DNA of 64,000 bases. It comes from Streptomyces bicolor (GTDB lineage Bacteria > Actinomycetota > Actinomycetes > Streptomycetales > Streptomycetaceae). Position 1 is the first letter of the stretch. The number at the start of each line of letters is the position of its first letter. Of the stretch, positions 52,490 to 63,205 are shown one piece after another. Where the stretch lies: positions 1-64,000 of the forward strand of contig NZ_JOFS01000037.1 of the NCBI RefSeq assembly GCF_000719285.1. The letters run 5' to 3'. Under the pieces are notes generated by a model. That model was not told the origin of the DNA, ran no database searches, and was given only the letters and a program-made list of their open reading frames with translations. A program made the translations under genes and the position numbers.

Positions 52490-53452
52490 CTACTTGTCGC
52501 GCCGCTGCGCGAACTCCCACGCGTCCGCGACGATCCCCGCGAGGTCCGCGCGGGACGGGTTCCAGCCGAGCCGCTCGCGGGCGGTGTCGGCCGAGGCGAC
52601 CAGGACCGCCGGGTCGCCGCCCCGGCGCGGGGCCACGACCTCGGGGATCGGGTGCCCGGTGACCTGGCGGACGGTCTCGATGACCTGGCGGACGGAGAAG
52701 CCGTTGCCGTTGCCGAGGTTGCAGATGAGGTGCTCGCCCGGCTGGGCGGCCTTGACCGCCAGCAGGTGGGCCTCGGCCAGGTCGGCGACGTGGATGTAGT
52801 CGCGCACGCAGGTGCCGTCCGGCGTCGGGTAGTCGTCGCCGAAGACGGAGATCGCGTCGCGCCTGCCCTGGGCGACCTGGAGGACGAGCGGGATGAGGTG
52901 CGACTCGGGGTCGTGGCGCTCCCCGTACTCGCCGTAGGCGCCGGCGACGTTGAAGTACCGCAGGGAGACCGCGCCCAGCCCGTGGGCCGCCGCCTCGCCG
53001 GTGATCATGTGGTCGACGGCCAGCTTCGAGGCGCCGTAAGGGTTCGTGGGCTGCGTCGGCGCCGACTCGACGATCGGGACCTCGGCCGGCTCGCCGTAGG
53101 TGGCGGCCGTGGAGGAGAACACGAGCTTGCGCACGCCCGCCTCGCGCATGGCGCCGAGCAGCGCCATGGTGCCGCCGACGTTGTTGTCCCAGTACTTCTC
53201 GGGCTTCACGACCGACTCGCCGACCTGCGAGAACGCGGCGAAGTGCAGCACCGCGTCGAAGGAGGAGTCCAGCCACTTGGCGGCGTCGCGGATGTCGCCC
53301 TCGATGAAGGACGCCCCGGACGGCACACCCTCACGGAAGCCGGTGGAGAGGTTGTCGAGTACGACGACCTCCTCGCCCGCCTCGATCAGGTGCTGCGCGA
53401 CCACGCTGCCGACGTAGCCCGCGCCACCGGTGACCAGAAACTTCCCACTCAT
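52490..53452 (-). CDS. galE: UDP-glucose 4-epimerase
   Basis: 320 residues. It interconverts UDP-galactose and UDP-glucose. NAD-binding TGGAGYVGS lies at 8-16; catalytic Tyr139 and Lys143 are in [12 protein letters not shown], with SSTAATYG contributing the Ser/Thr. The substrate-binding region [13 protein letters not shown] follows. ATG 53452 overlaps the galT stop (ATGA), so translation is coupled. Short-chain dehydrogenase fold, extended type. Confidence 0.96.
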   Translation of the reverse strand: MSGKFLVTGGAGYVGSVVAQHLIEAGEEVVVLDNLSTGFREGVPSGASFIEGDIRDAAKWLDSSFDAVLHFAAFSQVGESVVKPEKYWDNNVGGTMALLGAMREAGVRKLVFSSTAATYGEPAEVPIVESAPTQPTNPYGASKLAVDHMITGEAAAHGLGAVSLRYFNVAGAYGEYGERHDPESHLIPLVLQVAQGRRDAISVFGDDYPTPDGTCVRDYIHVADLAEAHLLAVKAAQPGEHLICNLGNGNGFSVRQVIETVRQVTGHPIPEVVAPRRGGDPAVLVASADTARERLGWNPSRADLAGIVADAWEFAQRRDK

Positions 53453-54510
53453 GTACTCGCTACCTCTCGCAGTCGCTCGGCCGCGCGCTCCGGCGGCACA
53501 TCGTTGATGAACACGCTCATGCCGGATTCGGAACCCGCGAGGAACTTCAGCTTGCCGGAAGTGCGGCGGATGGTGAAAAGCTCGAGGTGAAGCGCGAAGT
53601 CCTCACGCATGACACCCTCGAAGTCCTCCAGCTGCCCGAACGGCGCCTGGTGCCAGGCGGCGATGTACGGCGTCGGAGGCTCCCCTTCCCCGAAGATCCG
53701 GTCGAAGCGCCTCAAGAGTTCCAGATAGACCTTGGGGAACTCTGAGCGCGCCTCCTCGTCGAGGGCGAGCAGATCGGGCACCCGGCGCTTCGGGTACAGG
53801 TGGACCTCGTACGGCCAGTGCGCGGCGTACGGCACGAAGGCGACCCAGTGTTCACTCTCCAGGACGATCCGCTGGTCGGCGAGTTCACGTTCCAGGACGG
53901 CGTCGAAGAGGTTCTCCCCGCCGGTGGCGTCCTTGTGGGCGGCGAGGGAGCGCAGCATCAGGGCGGTGCGCGGGGTGGTGAAGGGGTAGGCGTAGATCTG
54001 CCCGTGCGGGTGGCCGAGGGTGACACCGATCTCGGCGCCCCGGTTCTCGAAGCAGAACACCTGCTCGACGCAGGGCAGTGAGGACAGCTCGGAGGTCCGG
54101 TCGGTCCAGGCGTCCAGGACGAGGCGGGCCTGCTCCTCGGTGAGGTCGGCGAAGGAGGCGTCGTGGTCGGAGGTGAAGCAGACGACCTCGCAGCGCCCGG
54201 AGTCGCCGGCGAGCGAGGGGAAGCGGTTCTCGAAGACGACGGCGTCGTACGACGAGTCCGGGATCTCGCTCAGGCGGTCGCCCTCGGAGGGGCACAGCGG
54301 ACACTCGTCGGCCGGCGGGTGGTATGTCCGCCCCTGCCGGTGCGAGGCGATGGCGACGGAGTCCCCGAGCAGCACGTCGTGACGGACCTCGGACGTCGTG
54401 ACGGTCCGGTCCAGGGGACGGCGGTCGACCGCGTCCCGCACCGTGTCGTCACGCAGGTCGTAGTAGATGAGCTCACGACCATCGGCCAGTCGGGTCGAGG
54501 TCTTCTTCAC
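53449..54510 (-). CDS. galT: Galactose-1-phosphate uridylyltransferase
   Basis: 353 residues. It transfers UMP from UDP-glucose to galactose-1-phosphate. The active site HPH (167-169) lies in [14 protein letters not shown] zinc Cys pair is in [12 protein letters not shown] (70, 73), and NRFPSLAG is the uridine-binding loop. GTG 54510 was selected because GGGAG lies about 6 nt upstream and [17 protein letters not shown] begins the conserved part; an in-frame upstream codon at 54552 lies within the regulatory region. First gene of the gal operon. Confidence 0.97.
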   Translation of the reverse strand: MKKTSTRLADGRELIYYDLRDDTVRDAVDRRPLDRTVTTSEVRHDVLLGDSVAIASHRQGRTYHPPADECPLCPSEGDRLSEIPDSSYDAVVFENRFPSLAGDSGRCEVVCFTSDHDASFADLTEEQARLVLDAWTDRTSELSSLPCVEQVFCFENRGAEIGVTLGHPHGQIYAYPFTTPRTALMLRSLAAHKDATGGENLFDAVLERELADQRIVLESEHWVAFVPYAAHWPYEVHLYPKRRVPDLLALDEEARSEFPKVYLELLRRFDRIFGEGEPPTPYIAAWHQAPFGQLEDFEGVMREDFALHLELFTIRRTSGKLKFLAGSESGMSVFINDVPPERAAERLREVAST

Positions 54511-54534
54511 GCCGAACTCCCATCCAACAGAACT

Positions 54535-54617
54535 AAACACAGAGAAACACAACTCACCACCTCAGTCAACGTCACAATCAAACAAAGACCATCACCGGAC
54601 GTGTTCAATTACTGAAC
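54535..54617. promoter_or_regulatory. gal divergent control region
   Basis: AT-rich by local standards. Two AAACACA words (TGTGTTT toward galT) are spaced exactly 10 bp at 54535-54541 and 54545-54551. A dyad GTTCA-ATTAC-TGAAC lies at 54603-54617. For the rightward symporter gene, TTCAAT (54604-54609), 17 bp and TAGGTT (54627-54632) form a weak promoter overlapped by the dyad. Hexamer direct repeats are known from the Streptomyces galP1 operator; equivalence is inferred. Confidence 0.45.
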
Positions 54618-54669
54618 GCAGGGGCGTAGGTTCCGCGCTGTATCGGTTCGCCAAACGAAGCGAGTACAT

Positions 54670-56373
54670 ATGCACACCCCCACGCAAACCCCCACACAAT
54701 CCCCCATTCCTCTCGCCGCCGAGCTACGGCTCCCCACGAACTGGCTCGACTACACGCTGCTCGGCATCTACTTCGTCGTGGTGCTGGGCATCGGCTTCGC
54801 GGCCCGCCGCTCGGTGAAGACCAGCCTCGACTTCTTCCTCTCGGGCCGCTCACTGCCCGCCTGGGTCACGGGCCTCGCCTTCATCTCCGCCAACCTGGCC
54901 GCCACCGAGATCCTGGGCATGGCGGCGAACAGCGCGCAGTACGGGGCGTACACCGTCCACTGGTACTGGGTCGGCGCCATCCCGGCCATGGTCTTCCTGG
55001 GGCTGGTGATGATGCCGTTCTACTACGGCAGCAAGGTCCGCTCGGTCCCGGAGTTCCTGCTCCTGCGCTTCGACAAAGGGGCACACCTGCTCAGCTCGAT
55101 CCTGTTCGCCTTCGCCGCGATCCTGATCGCCGGTGTGAACCTCTACGCCCTGGCGATCGTGGTCGAGGCGCTGCTGGGCTGGCCGCAGTGGGTCGCCATC
55201 GTCGTCGCGGGCTTCTTCGTCCTGGCGTACATCACCCTCGGCGGCCTGTCCTCCGCGATCTACAACGAGGTCCTGCAGTTCTTCGTGATCCTGGCGGCCC
55301 TCATCCCCATCACCGTGCTGTCCCTGAAGAAGGTGGGCGGCTGGGACGGCCTGACGGACACCCTGACGAAGTCCCACGGCGACGACTTCGTCACGGCCTG
55401 GGGCGGCACGGGCATCGGCGAGGCGAACCCGCTGGGCGCGAACTGGCTGACGATCGTGCTCGGCCTCGGCTTCGTGCTGTCCTTCGGCTACTGGACGACG
55501 AACTTCGCCGAGGTCCAGCGCGCCCTGTCGGCGAAGAACCTGTCAGCTGCCCAGCGCACCCCGCTGATCGCGGCGTTCCCGAAGATCTTCATCGTGTTCC
55601 TGGTGATGATCCCGGGCCTCGCGGCCGCGGCCCTGATCCCCGGCTTCGGCACGGAGGAGTCGGGCTACCAGTACAACGACGCCATCCCGTACCTGATGGA
55701 GGGCCTGCTGCCGAACGGCGTGCTGGGCATCGCCGTAACCGGCCTCCTGGCGGCCTTCATGGCGGGCATGGCGGCGAACGTGTCGTCCTTCAACACGGTG
55801 TTCACGACGGACATCTGGCAGAAGTACGTGGTCAAGGACCGCGAGGACGAGTACTACGTCCGCTTCGGCCGCCTGATCACGGCGATCGGCGTGCTGGCGT
55901 CGATCGGCACGGCGTTCCTGGCCTCGTCCTTCTCCAACATCATGAGCTACCTCCAGACCCTCTTCTCCTTCTTCAACGTGCCGATGTTCGTGGTCTTCAT
56001 CGTCGGCATGTTCTGGAAGCGGGCGTCGATGAAGTCGGGCTTCTGGGGCCTGCTGGCCGGCACTACGGCAGCGATGATCAACTACTTCGTCTTCTACAAG
56101 CAGGACGTCATCTCCATCCCCTCCGACCAGGGCGCGAACTTCGTCTCCGCGATCGCGGGCTTCGTGGCCGGCGCGGTCGTCATGGTGGCCGTCTCCCTCT
56201 TCACCGCACCGAAGCCGACGGAGGAACTCCAAGGACTGGTCTACGGCACCCGTTCCCCCGGCATGGCCGAGCCGCCGGCGCCGGGCGACGAGGCGTGGTA
56301 CCGCAAGCCGGCGCTGCTGGGGTGGGGTGCGGTGGTGCTGGCGGCCGTCTGCTACATCCCGTTCTCCTTCTGA
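54670..56373 (+). CDS. SGLT-type sodium/sugar (galactose) symporter
   Basis: 567 residues with about 14 membrane helices, SSS family, sugar branch. Signature-like segments are GLAFISANLAATEILGMAAN (TM2), ITLGGLSSAIYNEVLQFFVI and GYWTTNFAEVQRALSAKN, which contain the Na+- and sugar-site residues of vSGLT relatives. Divergent location next to galTEK supports galactose as substrate. ATG 54670 has only GAAGCGAG upstream. It is followed 20 bp later by a small membrane protein, probably co-transcribed. Confidence 0.92.
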   Translation: MHTPTQTPTQSPIPLAAELRLPTNWLDYTLLGIYFVVVLGIGFAARRSVKTSLDFFLSGRSLPAWVTGLAFISANLAATEILGMAANSAQYGAYTVHWYWVGAIPAMVFLGLVMMPFYYGSKVRSVPEFLLLRFDKGAHLLSSILFAFAAILIAGVNLYALAIVVEALLGWPQWVAIVVAGFFVLAYITLGGLSSAIYNEVLQFFVILAALIPITVLSLKKVGGWDGLTDTLTKSHGDDFVTAWGGTGIGEANPLGANWLTIVLGLGFVLSFGYWTTNFAEVQRALSAKNLSAAQRTPLIAAFPKIFIVFLVMIPGLAAAALIPGFGTEESGYQYNDAIPYLMEGLLPNGVLGIAVTGLLAAFMAGMAANVSSFNTVFTTDIWQKYVVKDREDEYYVRFGRLITAIGVLASIGTAFLASSFSNIMSYLQTLFSFFNVPMFVVFIVGMFWKRASMKSGFWGLLAGTTAAMINYFVFYKQDVISIPSDQGANFVSAIAGFVAGAVVMVAVSLFTAPKPTEELQGLVYGTRSPGMAEPPAPGDEAWYRKPALLGWGAVVLAAVCYIPFSF

Positions 56374-56393
56374 CGACCGGAGGTTGACAGACC

Positions 56394-56744
56394 ATGACCG
56401 ACAACTCCGAGCACTCCGAGCGCCACCGGTACTCCGAGGAGGACGTCCAGCGGGAAGTCACCGAGCTGGAGGGGAAGTCCGCGACGGCCGCCCGCCTCTT
56501 CGACATCCGGCGCATCATCGGGGGCCTGTTCGTGATCTACGGCGTCATCGTCACGATCACCGGCCTCACCGACGACGACGCCGCGATCGACAAGGCCGAG
56601 GGCGTCAACATCAACCTCTGGACCGGCCTCGGCATGCTGCTCCTCGGCCTGTTCTTCCTGACGTGGCTGAAGCTGAGGCCCACGGCTCCGCCGCCGCCGG
56701 ACGTCGAGTCGGGGGTGGCGCCGGGCGAGCGGCCGACCGAGTAG
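56394..56744 (+). CDS. Small membrane protein co-transcribed with the symporter
   Basis: 116 residues. Soluble N-terminus (about 35), then two membrane helices near 41-58 and 74-92, then a short Pro-rich tail. FDIRRIIGGLFVIYGVIVTI marks the first helix. Similar small proteins accompany SGLT-like genes in Streptomyces; a helper or stability factor is likely but unproven. GGAGG lies 9 nt before ATG 56394. A terminator follows directly. Confidence 0.78.
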   Translation: MTDNSEHSERHRYSEEDVQREVTELEGKSATAARLFDIRRIIGGLFVIYGVIVTITGLTDDDAAIDKAEGVNINLWTGLGMLLLGLFFLTWLKLRPTAPPPPDVESGVAPGERPTE

Positions 56745-56765
56745 CGGCCGGGGCGGCAACGCGAC

Positions 56766-56796
56766 GGGGCCGAGGTCCACGGGGGACCTCGGCCCC
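56766..56796. terminator. Bidirectional hairpin terminator
   Basis: Perfect 13-bp stem GGGGCCGAGGTCC / GGACCTCGGCCCC with a 5-nt loop, closing the symporter operon and the convergent gene. Confidence 0.85.
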
Positions 56797-56804
56797 ATTG
56801 GCCT

Positions 56805-57359
56805 TCATCGAGCCGCGACGGTCACCAGTGTGAGCGCCCGCCCGCCGGGCAGCGCGACAACCCCACCCCGCTCCACATCACCCGCGAACCAGGCACCGCT
56901 CTCCATCTCCGCGGTCCACCGCCGCCACCGGAACGGAGCCCGCGCCTTCATCACGGGCGACCAGTCGTCCTCACCGTCACCGACCTTTATCTGCACGGGA
57001 ATTCCACCGCGCACCCTGGTTCCCCGAACCCTCCGCACCGATTCGCAGTACTGCCAGGAATGCTGGCCCAGCGCCGTGTCGATCGCACGTACGGTCTGCA
57101 TCGAGAGAGAGGCCAGCGCCAAGGGCCGAAGACTGACGAACATCAGGAGCAGGAAAACAGCCCGTACCGTTTCCAGGTCCCGATCGCGGATCACAATCAC
57201 GGCCAGGGTGAGCAGCGCCCACACCACCGTCCACACCACCAGCCGAACCAACCCGCGCCGCCAGGTCGTCACGAGAACCGCCCCGGTCTGTGGATCGTCG
57301 ACGGCACGGGAACCGGCGGGAAGCGGGGCGCTCTGCAGTACCGGGAAATCACTCTTCAT
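56805..57359 (-). CDS. Membrane protein of unknown function
   Basis: 184 residues. Two adjacent hydrophobic helices (about 39-57 and 66-85) follow a soluble N-terminus with PQTGAVLVTTWRRG. The C-terminal half is soluble, with DDWSPVMKARAPFRWRRWTA and GAWFAGDVERGGVVALPGGR resembling a small beta-barrel of PH-like type. No family name can be given. GGGGAG lies 10 nt before ATG 57359. It is divergent from the gene at 57480. Confidence 0.7.
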   Translation of the reverse strand: MKSDFPVLQSAPLPAGSRAVDDPQTGAVLVTTWRRGLVRLVVWTVVWALLTLAVIVIRDRDLETVRAVFLLLMFVSLRPLALASLSMQTVRAIDTALGQHSWQYCESVRRVRGTRVRGGIPVQIKVGDGEDDWSPVMKARAPFRWRRWTAEMESGAWFAGDVERGGVVALPGGRALTLVTVAAR

Positions 57360-57479
57360 TTCGATGGTTCTCCCCTCACGTGGATGACTCTACCGCCATG
57401 CCCATGACCATCTCTTTGCTAAGATCGGGCAGTTGACGGAGAAAAGGACGAACCGGGAATCAGCGAGAGAAGTGTTCGG

Positions 57480-58151
57480 GTGAAATTCGCGGATGTCGTC
57501 TCCTGGTCGGGCTTCAAGGCCTGGATCTCGGGCCCCGACCATCACGCCGTCGCCCGCGAGGCCCGCGGGCTGGCCAGGGCTGCTCTTCCCGCCGGGGAAC
57601 GGCTTGTGGACTCCCACGTCGTGGCGATCGGCGAGGGAGTGCCGACGCCTCCGCAGCGCCTGAGGCCGGATCTGTTCCCGGAGGCCGGATCGACCGCCGA
57701 TCGCCTGCTGGCGCGAGCAGGCAGGGCCGGGCGGGTCCTGGACCGCCTGAACCCGGTGAACGCGGCGGTGGACGCCATCGACAACCGGGGCAGGGAGCAG
57801 GCGCTGTCCGGGGACTGGGCAAGCGCCGCGGGACAGCTGGCCTGTGCGCTGCAACCCCGTGAGGGATGCGATGCCCTGTCGCTCCTCCTCCTCGGGGATC
57901 GCGGCCTGCACGTCATCCACGTCCAGAAGTCTCCGGACGGACACAAGGCGGGACCAGGGAGCCAATACGGATGGGGTGTCCCCCTCACACGTGTGGCGTG
58001 GATCCGGAAACGAAACGGCGCGAAATATGGCACCCATGACATCGGCTTCGATGACGGATCCTGGGTGAGGGTCTGCTTCCCCATCGCCGGCTGGGGGACG
58101 CTGGTCGAAGCACTGGCCAACCACAGCGGTGGTTCCAGCCAGGCCCATTAG
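57480..58151 (+). CDS. Hypothetical soluble protein
   Basis: 223 residues, no signal peptide or membrane segment. The N-terminal part is helical (HHAVAREARGLARAALPAGE); the C-terminal part is beta-rich with LLLGDRGLHVIHVQKS, VPLTRVAWIRKR and DIGFDDGSWVRVCFP, like a small PH-type fold. Function unknown. GTG 57480 has a modest AGAGAAG site. Divergent pairing with the 56805-57359 gene suggests joint regulation. Confidence 0.68.
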   Translation: MKFADVVSWSGFKAWISGPDHHAVAREARGLARAALPAGERLVDSHVVAIGEGVPTPPQRLRPDLFPEAGSTADRLLARAGRAGRVLDRLNPVNAAVDAIDNRGREQALSGDWASAAGQLACALQPREGCDALSLLLLGDRGLHVIHVQKSPDGHKAGPGSQYGWGVPLTRVAWIRKRNGAKYGTHDIGFDDGSWVRVCFPIAGWGTLVEALANHSGGSSQAH

Positions 58152-58172
58152 CGGGCGGGCGACAGCCGGACG

Positions 58173-58200
58173 GGGCCGGAGTCTGTTGGGACTCCGGCCC
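58173..58200. terminator. Hairpin terminator with short T-tract
   Basis: Perfect 11-bp stem GGGCCGGAGTC / GACTCCGGCCC, loop TGTTGG, then TTT. It lies between convergent genes. Confidence 0.8.
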
Positions 58201-58244
58201 TTTGCCGTCCCTGTCGGGAGTCGTCGCGCCGCTGCCGTGCAGAG

Positions 58245-58952
58245 TCAGGCCTCCGGCCCCGCCCCCGTCGCCGGTGGCGGCTGCGGCAGCGGCCCCGCCC
58301 GATCCAGCAACCCCGTCCGAGCCGCCAGTGCCGCCGCCTCCAGCCTCGAACCGACCCCCAGTTTCATCAGCACCCGCTGCACATGGGTACGAGCCGTCGA
58401 GGGCGCGATGCCCATGCCCGCCGCGATCAGCCGGGTGTCCTCGCCGTCGGCGACCCGGACCAGGACCTCGACCTCGCGGGGCGTGAGCATCTGGAGCAGG
58501 CGTTGCCCCTCGTCGTCCGGTTGGGCGGCCGGGTTGAGGAGTTCGCTGAACGCGCCCTGGAGCAGTTGCGGCGCCACCGCCGCCTCCCCCGCGCGCGCCT
58601 TCATGATCGCCCGCTCGACGCCCTCTATGCGCTCGTCGTGCCGTACATAGCCGGAGGCTCCCGCAGCGAACGCCGCGGCTATGCCGCGCGGGCTCGGCAC
58701 CGGGCCCAGGACGAGAACCGCCACCTGCGGGCGCTCCCGCTTGATCTTCACCACCGGGTCGAACATCCCCGGCTCCGCCGGCGTCGCCGTCCCCAGCAGG
58801 CACACCTCCGGTGCCCGCGTGATCACCAGCTCCGCCGCCCCCGCGGCGGGCGCGGCCGCGGCGAGCACCCGGTGCCCCCGCAGCTTCAGTGCCGAGGCCA
58901 GCGCCTCGGCGAGCAATCGGTGGTCGTCGACCACCATGAGCCGCACTCCCAT
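58245..58952 (-). CDS. LuxR-type regulator with degenerate receiver domain
   Basis: 235 residues. The receiver-like N-terminus keeps the acidic pair (RLMVVDDHRLLAEALASAL), but the phosphoacceptor strand reads VCLLGTATPAEPG: Gly replaces the usual Asp. The LuxR HTH is intact (MLTPREVEVLVRVADGEDTR, then GIAPSTARTHVQRVLMKLGV). ATG 58952 follows GGGGGG; an upstream in-frame start lacks support. No kinase is adjacent. It probably binds DNA independently of phosphorylation, as an atypical response regulator. Confidence 0.88.
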   Translation of the reverse strand: MGVRLMVVDDHRLLAEALASALKLRGHRVLAAAAPAAGAAELVITRAPEVCLLGTATPAEPGMFDPVVKIKRERPQVAVLVLGPVPSPRGIAAAFAAGASGYVRHDERIEGVERAIMKARAGEAAVAPQLLQGAFSELLNPAAQPDDEGQRLLQMLTPREVEVLVRVADGEDTRLIAAGMGIAPSTARTHVQRVLMKLGVGSRLEAAALAARTGLLDRAGPLPQPPPATGAGPEA

Positions 58953-59218
58953 CGAGCAACCCCCCAGTCCCCCCAATGGATCCCCATCACTACCCAGGAC
59001 CGGCCGCACCAGTCGCGCCAGTCCTGATGCCCCACTATGGATGCCCACTGGTCCGCGCGGACAGAAGCCCCCTCCCGGCTCCCCCGCCCTTCATGCCCCC
59101 GGAAGCTACACGCTTGTTCGACATTGCGCTCCCCCTACCGGTGAGAAGTGCCCCGGAACGGCCGGAATTTCTGGCTTTCCGTGCATTCGAGGGCGCTGGG
59201 CAGTACGCCTCGCGTCAG

Positions 59219-60928
59219 TCAGCCGGTGCCGTACGCGATCACCCGGTTCGCCGCCGAGATGTACAGACGCCCCTGGGAGTAGAGGTATTCGGCGCGCTGC
59301 GGAAGCAGGTCGGCCTCGACGTCAGGCACGGCCGCCGTGGCCGGATTCTCCAGCAGCCTGGTCTGCTCGAGGGTGACACCGTCGACGGTGACGACCTGGC
59401 CGCCCTTGGCGGCGTACGGCGACCGCTTGTACGCGAGCACATTGCCGCCGTCCATCCGCAGGGGCGAGATCACATATCCGTCGCCCGCGTCCGCCCGCTG
59501 CCCGGTCCGCCTGCCGGTGGTCAGGTCGAACGCGACGATCTCGTTGGTCGGCCCGGTCCCGTCGCCGCCGTCGTGCTCCTTCGTCGGCAGATAGAGCCGG
59601 TCCTTGCCGACGGCCACCTGTGAGCACCGCTCGATCCTGCTGATGACGTCGCACTGGGCCGCGTACTGCTCGCCCGGCGCCGAGATCCGCGTGCGCAGCT
59701 TGCCGGTCCTGCCGTCGATGGAGAAGAAGTCCGTGCCGCCGCCGTCTCCCGCCGCGGCGCCGGCGTCCGTGGCGACGACCAGGGGGTCGGTCGAGACGAT
59801 GCCGACGTTCTCGATGCCGGGGCTCTCGATGCCGGCGTTCCCGTTGCCATCGGTCATCCGGTACGCCGAGATCACCTGCCCGGACTGCGGGTCGATGGTC
59901 TGGACGTCCAGTTGGAGGCGGCCGTTCGACCGGCACTCGCGCAGCGCCACCAGCTTCGGGCCGCCGCCGTACCCGGCGTCGTGGCAGCTGTCGTTGGCCT
60001 TCGGCGTCCACAACGCCGTGCCCGAGGCGATGTCGAACGCGGCGCCGCCGCCCGCGCCGCCGACGGCGACCGTGTTCGCGCTGACGGTGACGTTGTCGAA
60101 CCGGATCGGTGCGTCGCCGCGCAGGGCGGACCCGGTCCACAGTTTCCGGCCGGCATCGAGATCGAGTGCCGAGACCTGGGTGCAGCCGTGCGTCGGCTTC
60201 GCCCTGGTCGGCATCGCGGGCTCGTGGACGATCGCCGTCAGGTGGTCCTTGGTGGTGTGGCCGGTGACCGCGCACACCCGGCCGGGCAGCGGGATCGTCC
60301 ACAGCTTGGTGCCCTTGTCCGGGTCGTGGCCGGTGATCTCGGCGACGCCGGTCCTGACGTACGCCTTCCCGGTCAGCCATGAGCCGGGCACGGCGGCGCC
60401 GACGGCGGCCTCGGCCTTGTCCTTGTCCTTGGGCGACGGAATCTGGAAGAGGAGCCTGGCGGCGGTCCGGGCGGGTACGTTCTCGCTGCCCTTGGACGTC
60501 GTGGCGCCGCCCGCGTCGACCTGGCCGCCGGTACCGCCGGCGGAGCCCGCCGTGTCGTCCTTGGCGCCCTTGTCACCGGAGTTGACGTACAGGACACCAC
60601 CGCCGACGATCAGCGCGGCCGCCACAACCCCCGCGACGACGACGGCCCACCAGGCGTTGGACCGCCGCCCGCCGCCACCCGGCCCGGCGGGCGGGCGGTG
60701 CACGGGCGGGCGGTGCAAGGGCGGGTGATGCAAGGGCGGGGGCGCCTGGGGGACGCCGTGATCGGAGTTCCAGTCGTACGGATTCTGCAGCTGCGCATAC
60801 GGGTCGAGCTGCGGGCCGGGCCGGACGGGGCTGCCGTGACCTGGCGGCATGGGCGGCATGGGGGGCCGGGGAGGCCGCGGTGGCGTGTGGGGCGCACCGT
60901 AGCCACCCTGCTGCGGTGGCTGGGTCAT
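59219..60928 (-). CDS. Membrane-anchored PQQ-like beta-propeller protein
   Basis: 569 residues. A Pro/His-rich cytoplasmic N-terminus with repeated PPLHHPPLHRPP precedes one membrane helix (about 90-115). A Gly/Ser linker then leads to a C-terminal beta-propeller on the outside, with repeated blade ends such as GTKLWTIPLPG, GRKLWTGSALR and GTALWTPKAN. Cysteine pairs (CAVTG/GCTQ, DSCHD/ECRS, QCDVI/RCSQ) suggest disulfides. It has no catalytic motif; it is likely a scaffold or sensor. GGGGAG precedes ATG 60928. Confidence 0.82.
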   Translation of the reverse strand: MTQPPQQGGYGAPHTPPRPPRPPMPPMPPGHGSPVRPGPQLDPYAQLQNPYDWNSDHGVPQAPPPLHHPPLHRPPVHRPPAGPGGGGRRSNAWWAVVVAGVVAAALIVGGGVLYVNSGDKGAKDDTAGSAGGTGGQVDAGGATTSKGSENVPARTAARLLFQIPSPKDKDKAEAAVGAAVPGSWLTGKAYVRTGVAEITGHDPDKGTKLWTIPLPGRVCAVTGHTTKDHLTAIVHEPAMPTRAKPTHGCTQVSALDLDAGRKLWTGSALRGDAPIRFDNVTVSANTVAVGGAGGGAAFDIASGTALWTPKANDSCHDAGYGGGPKLVALRECRSNGRLQLDVQTIDPQSGQVISAYRMTDGNGNAGIESPGIENVGIVSTDPLVVATDAGAAAGDGGGTDFFSIDGRTGKLRTRISAPGEQYAAQCDVISRIERCSQVAVGKDRLYLPTKEHDGGDGTGPTNEIVAFDLTTGRRTGQRADAGDGYVISPLRMDGGNVLAYKRSPYAAKGGQVVTVDGVTLEQTRLLENPATAAVPDVEADLLPQRAEYLYSQGRLYISAANRVIAYGTG

Positions 60929-61172
60929 ACGCGGCTCTCCCCTCGCGAACTGATGTGTCGCCACTCCTGCGCCGCCGTCGCGTTTCCGCCACAGCGGCGG
61001 TTCTCGGCCCGCTGTCGAGCAAGCCTTTCTACCACTCGCCGCGCACGACGCACCGGGCCGCGTCCGACCGTTTCCCGAGGCGGGCCGCCCTATGGCCCCG
61101 AGGGCGCCTGCCCGTGTCCCCGAGGGGCGCCTCCCCGAGTTCCCTGGGCGTCCCGACCCGTGCCCTGACGCG

Positions 61173-62984
<1,812 letters not shown>

Positions 62985-63149
62985 TGCTCTCCTGCCCGGG
63001 GGCTGTGTCGACATGCGGCTGGTCCGCGTGGGTCAGCCTCCCAGCCTAGTCGCGCGCACCGACAGCCCTCGCCCCACGCCTCCCTCGCTCCTCGCCCCGC
63101 CTCTCCCCCACCCCCTTAACCGGACGCAGGGATTCCCCGAAACGAACGC

Positions 63150-63176
63150 GCGCCCGGGCACTCGCTCCCCGGGCGC
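63150..63176. terminator. Hairpin terminator after the amidase gene
   Basis: Perfect 9-bp stem GCGCCCGGG / CCCGGGCGC with a 9-nt loop, about 30 bp past the amidase stop in the leftward direction. Confidence 0.65.
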
Positions 63177-63205
63177 ATCGCCGTGCCGGACCCTCGTGCC
63201 CGGTG

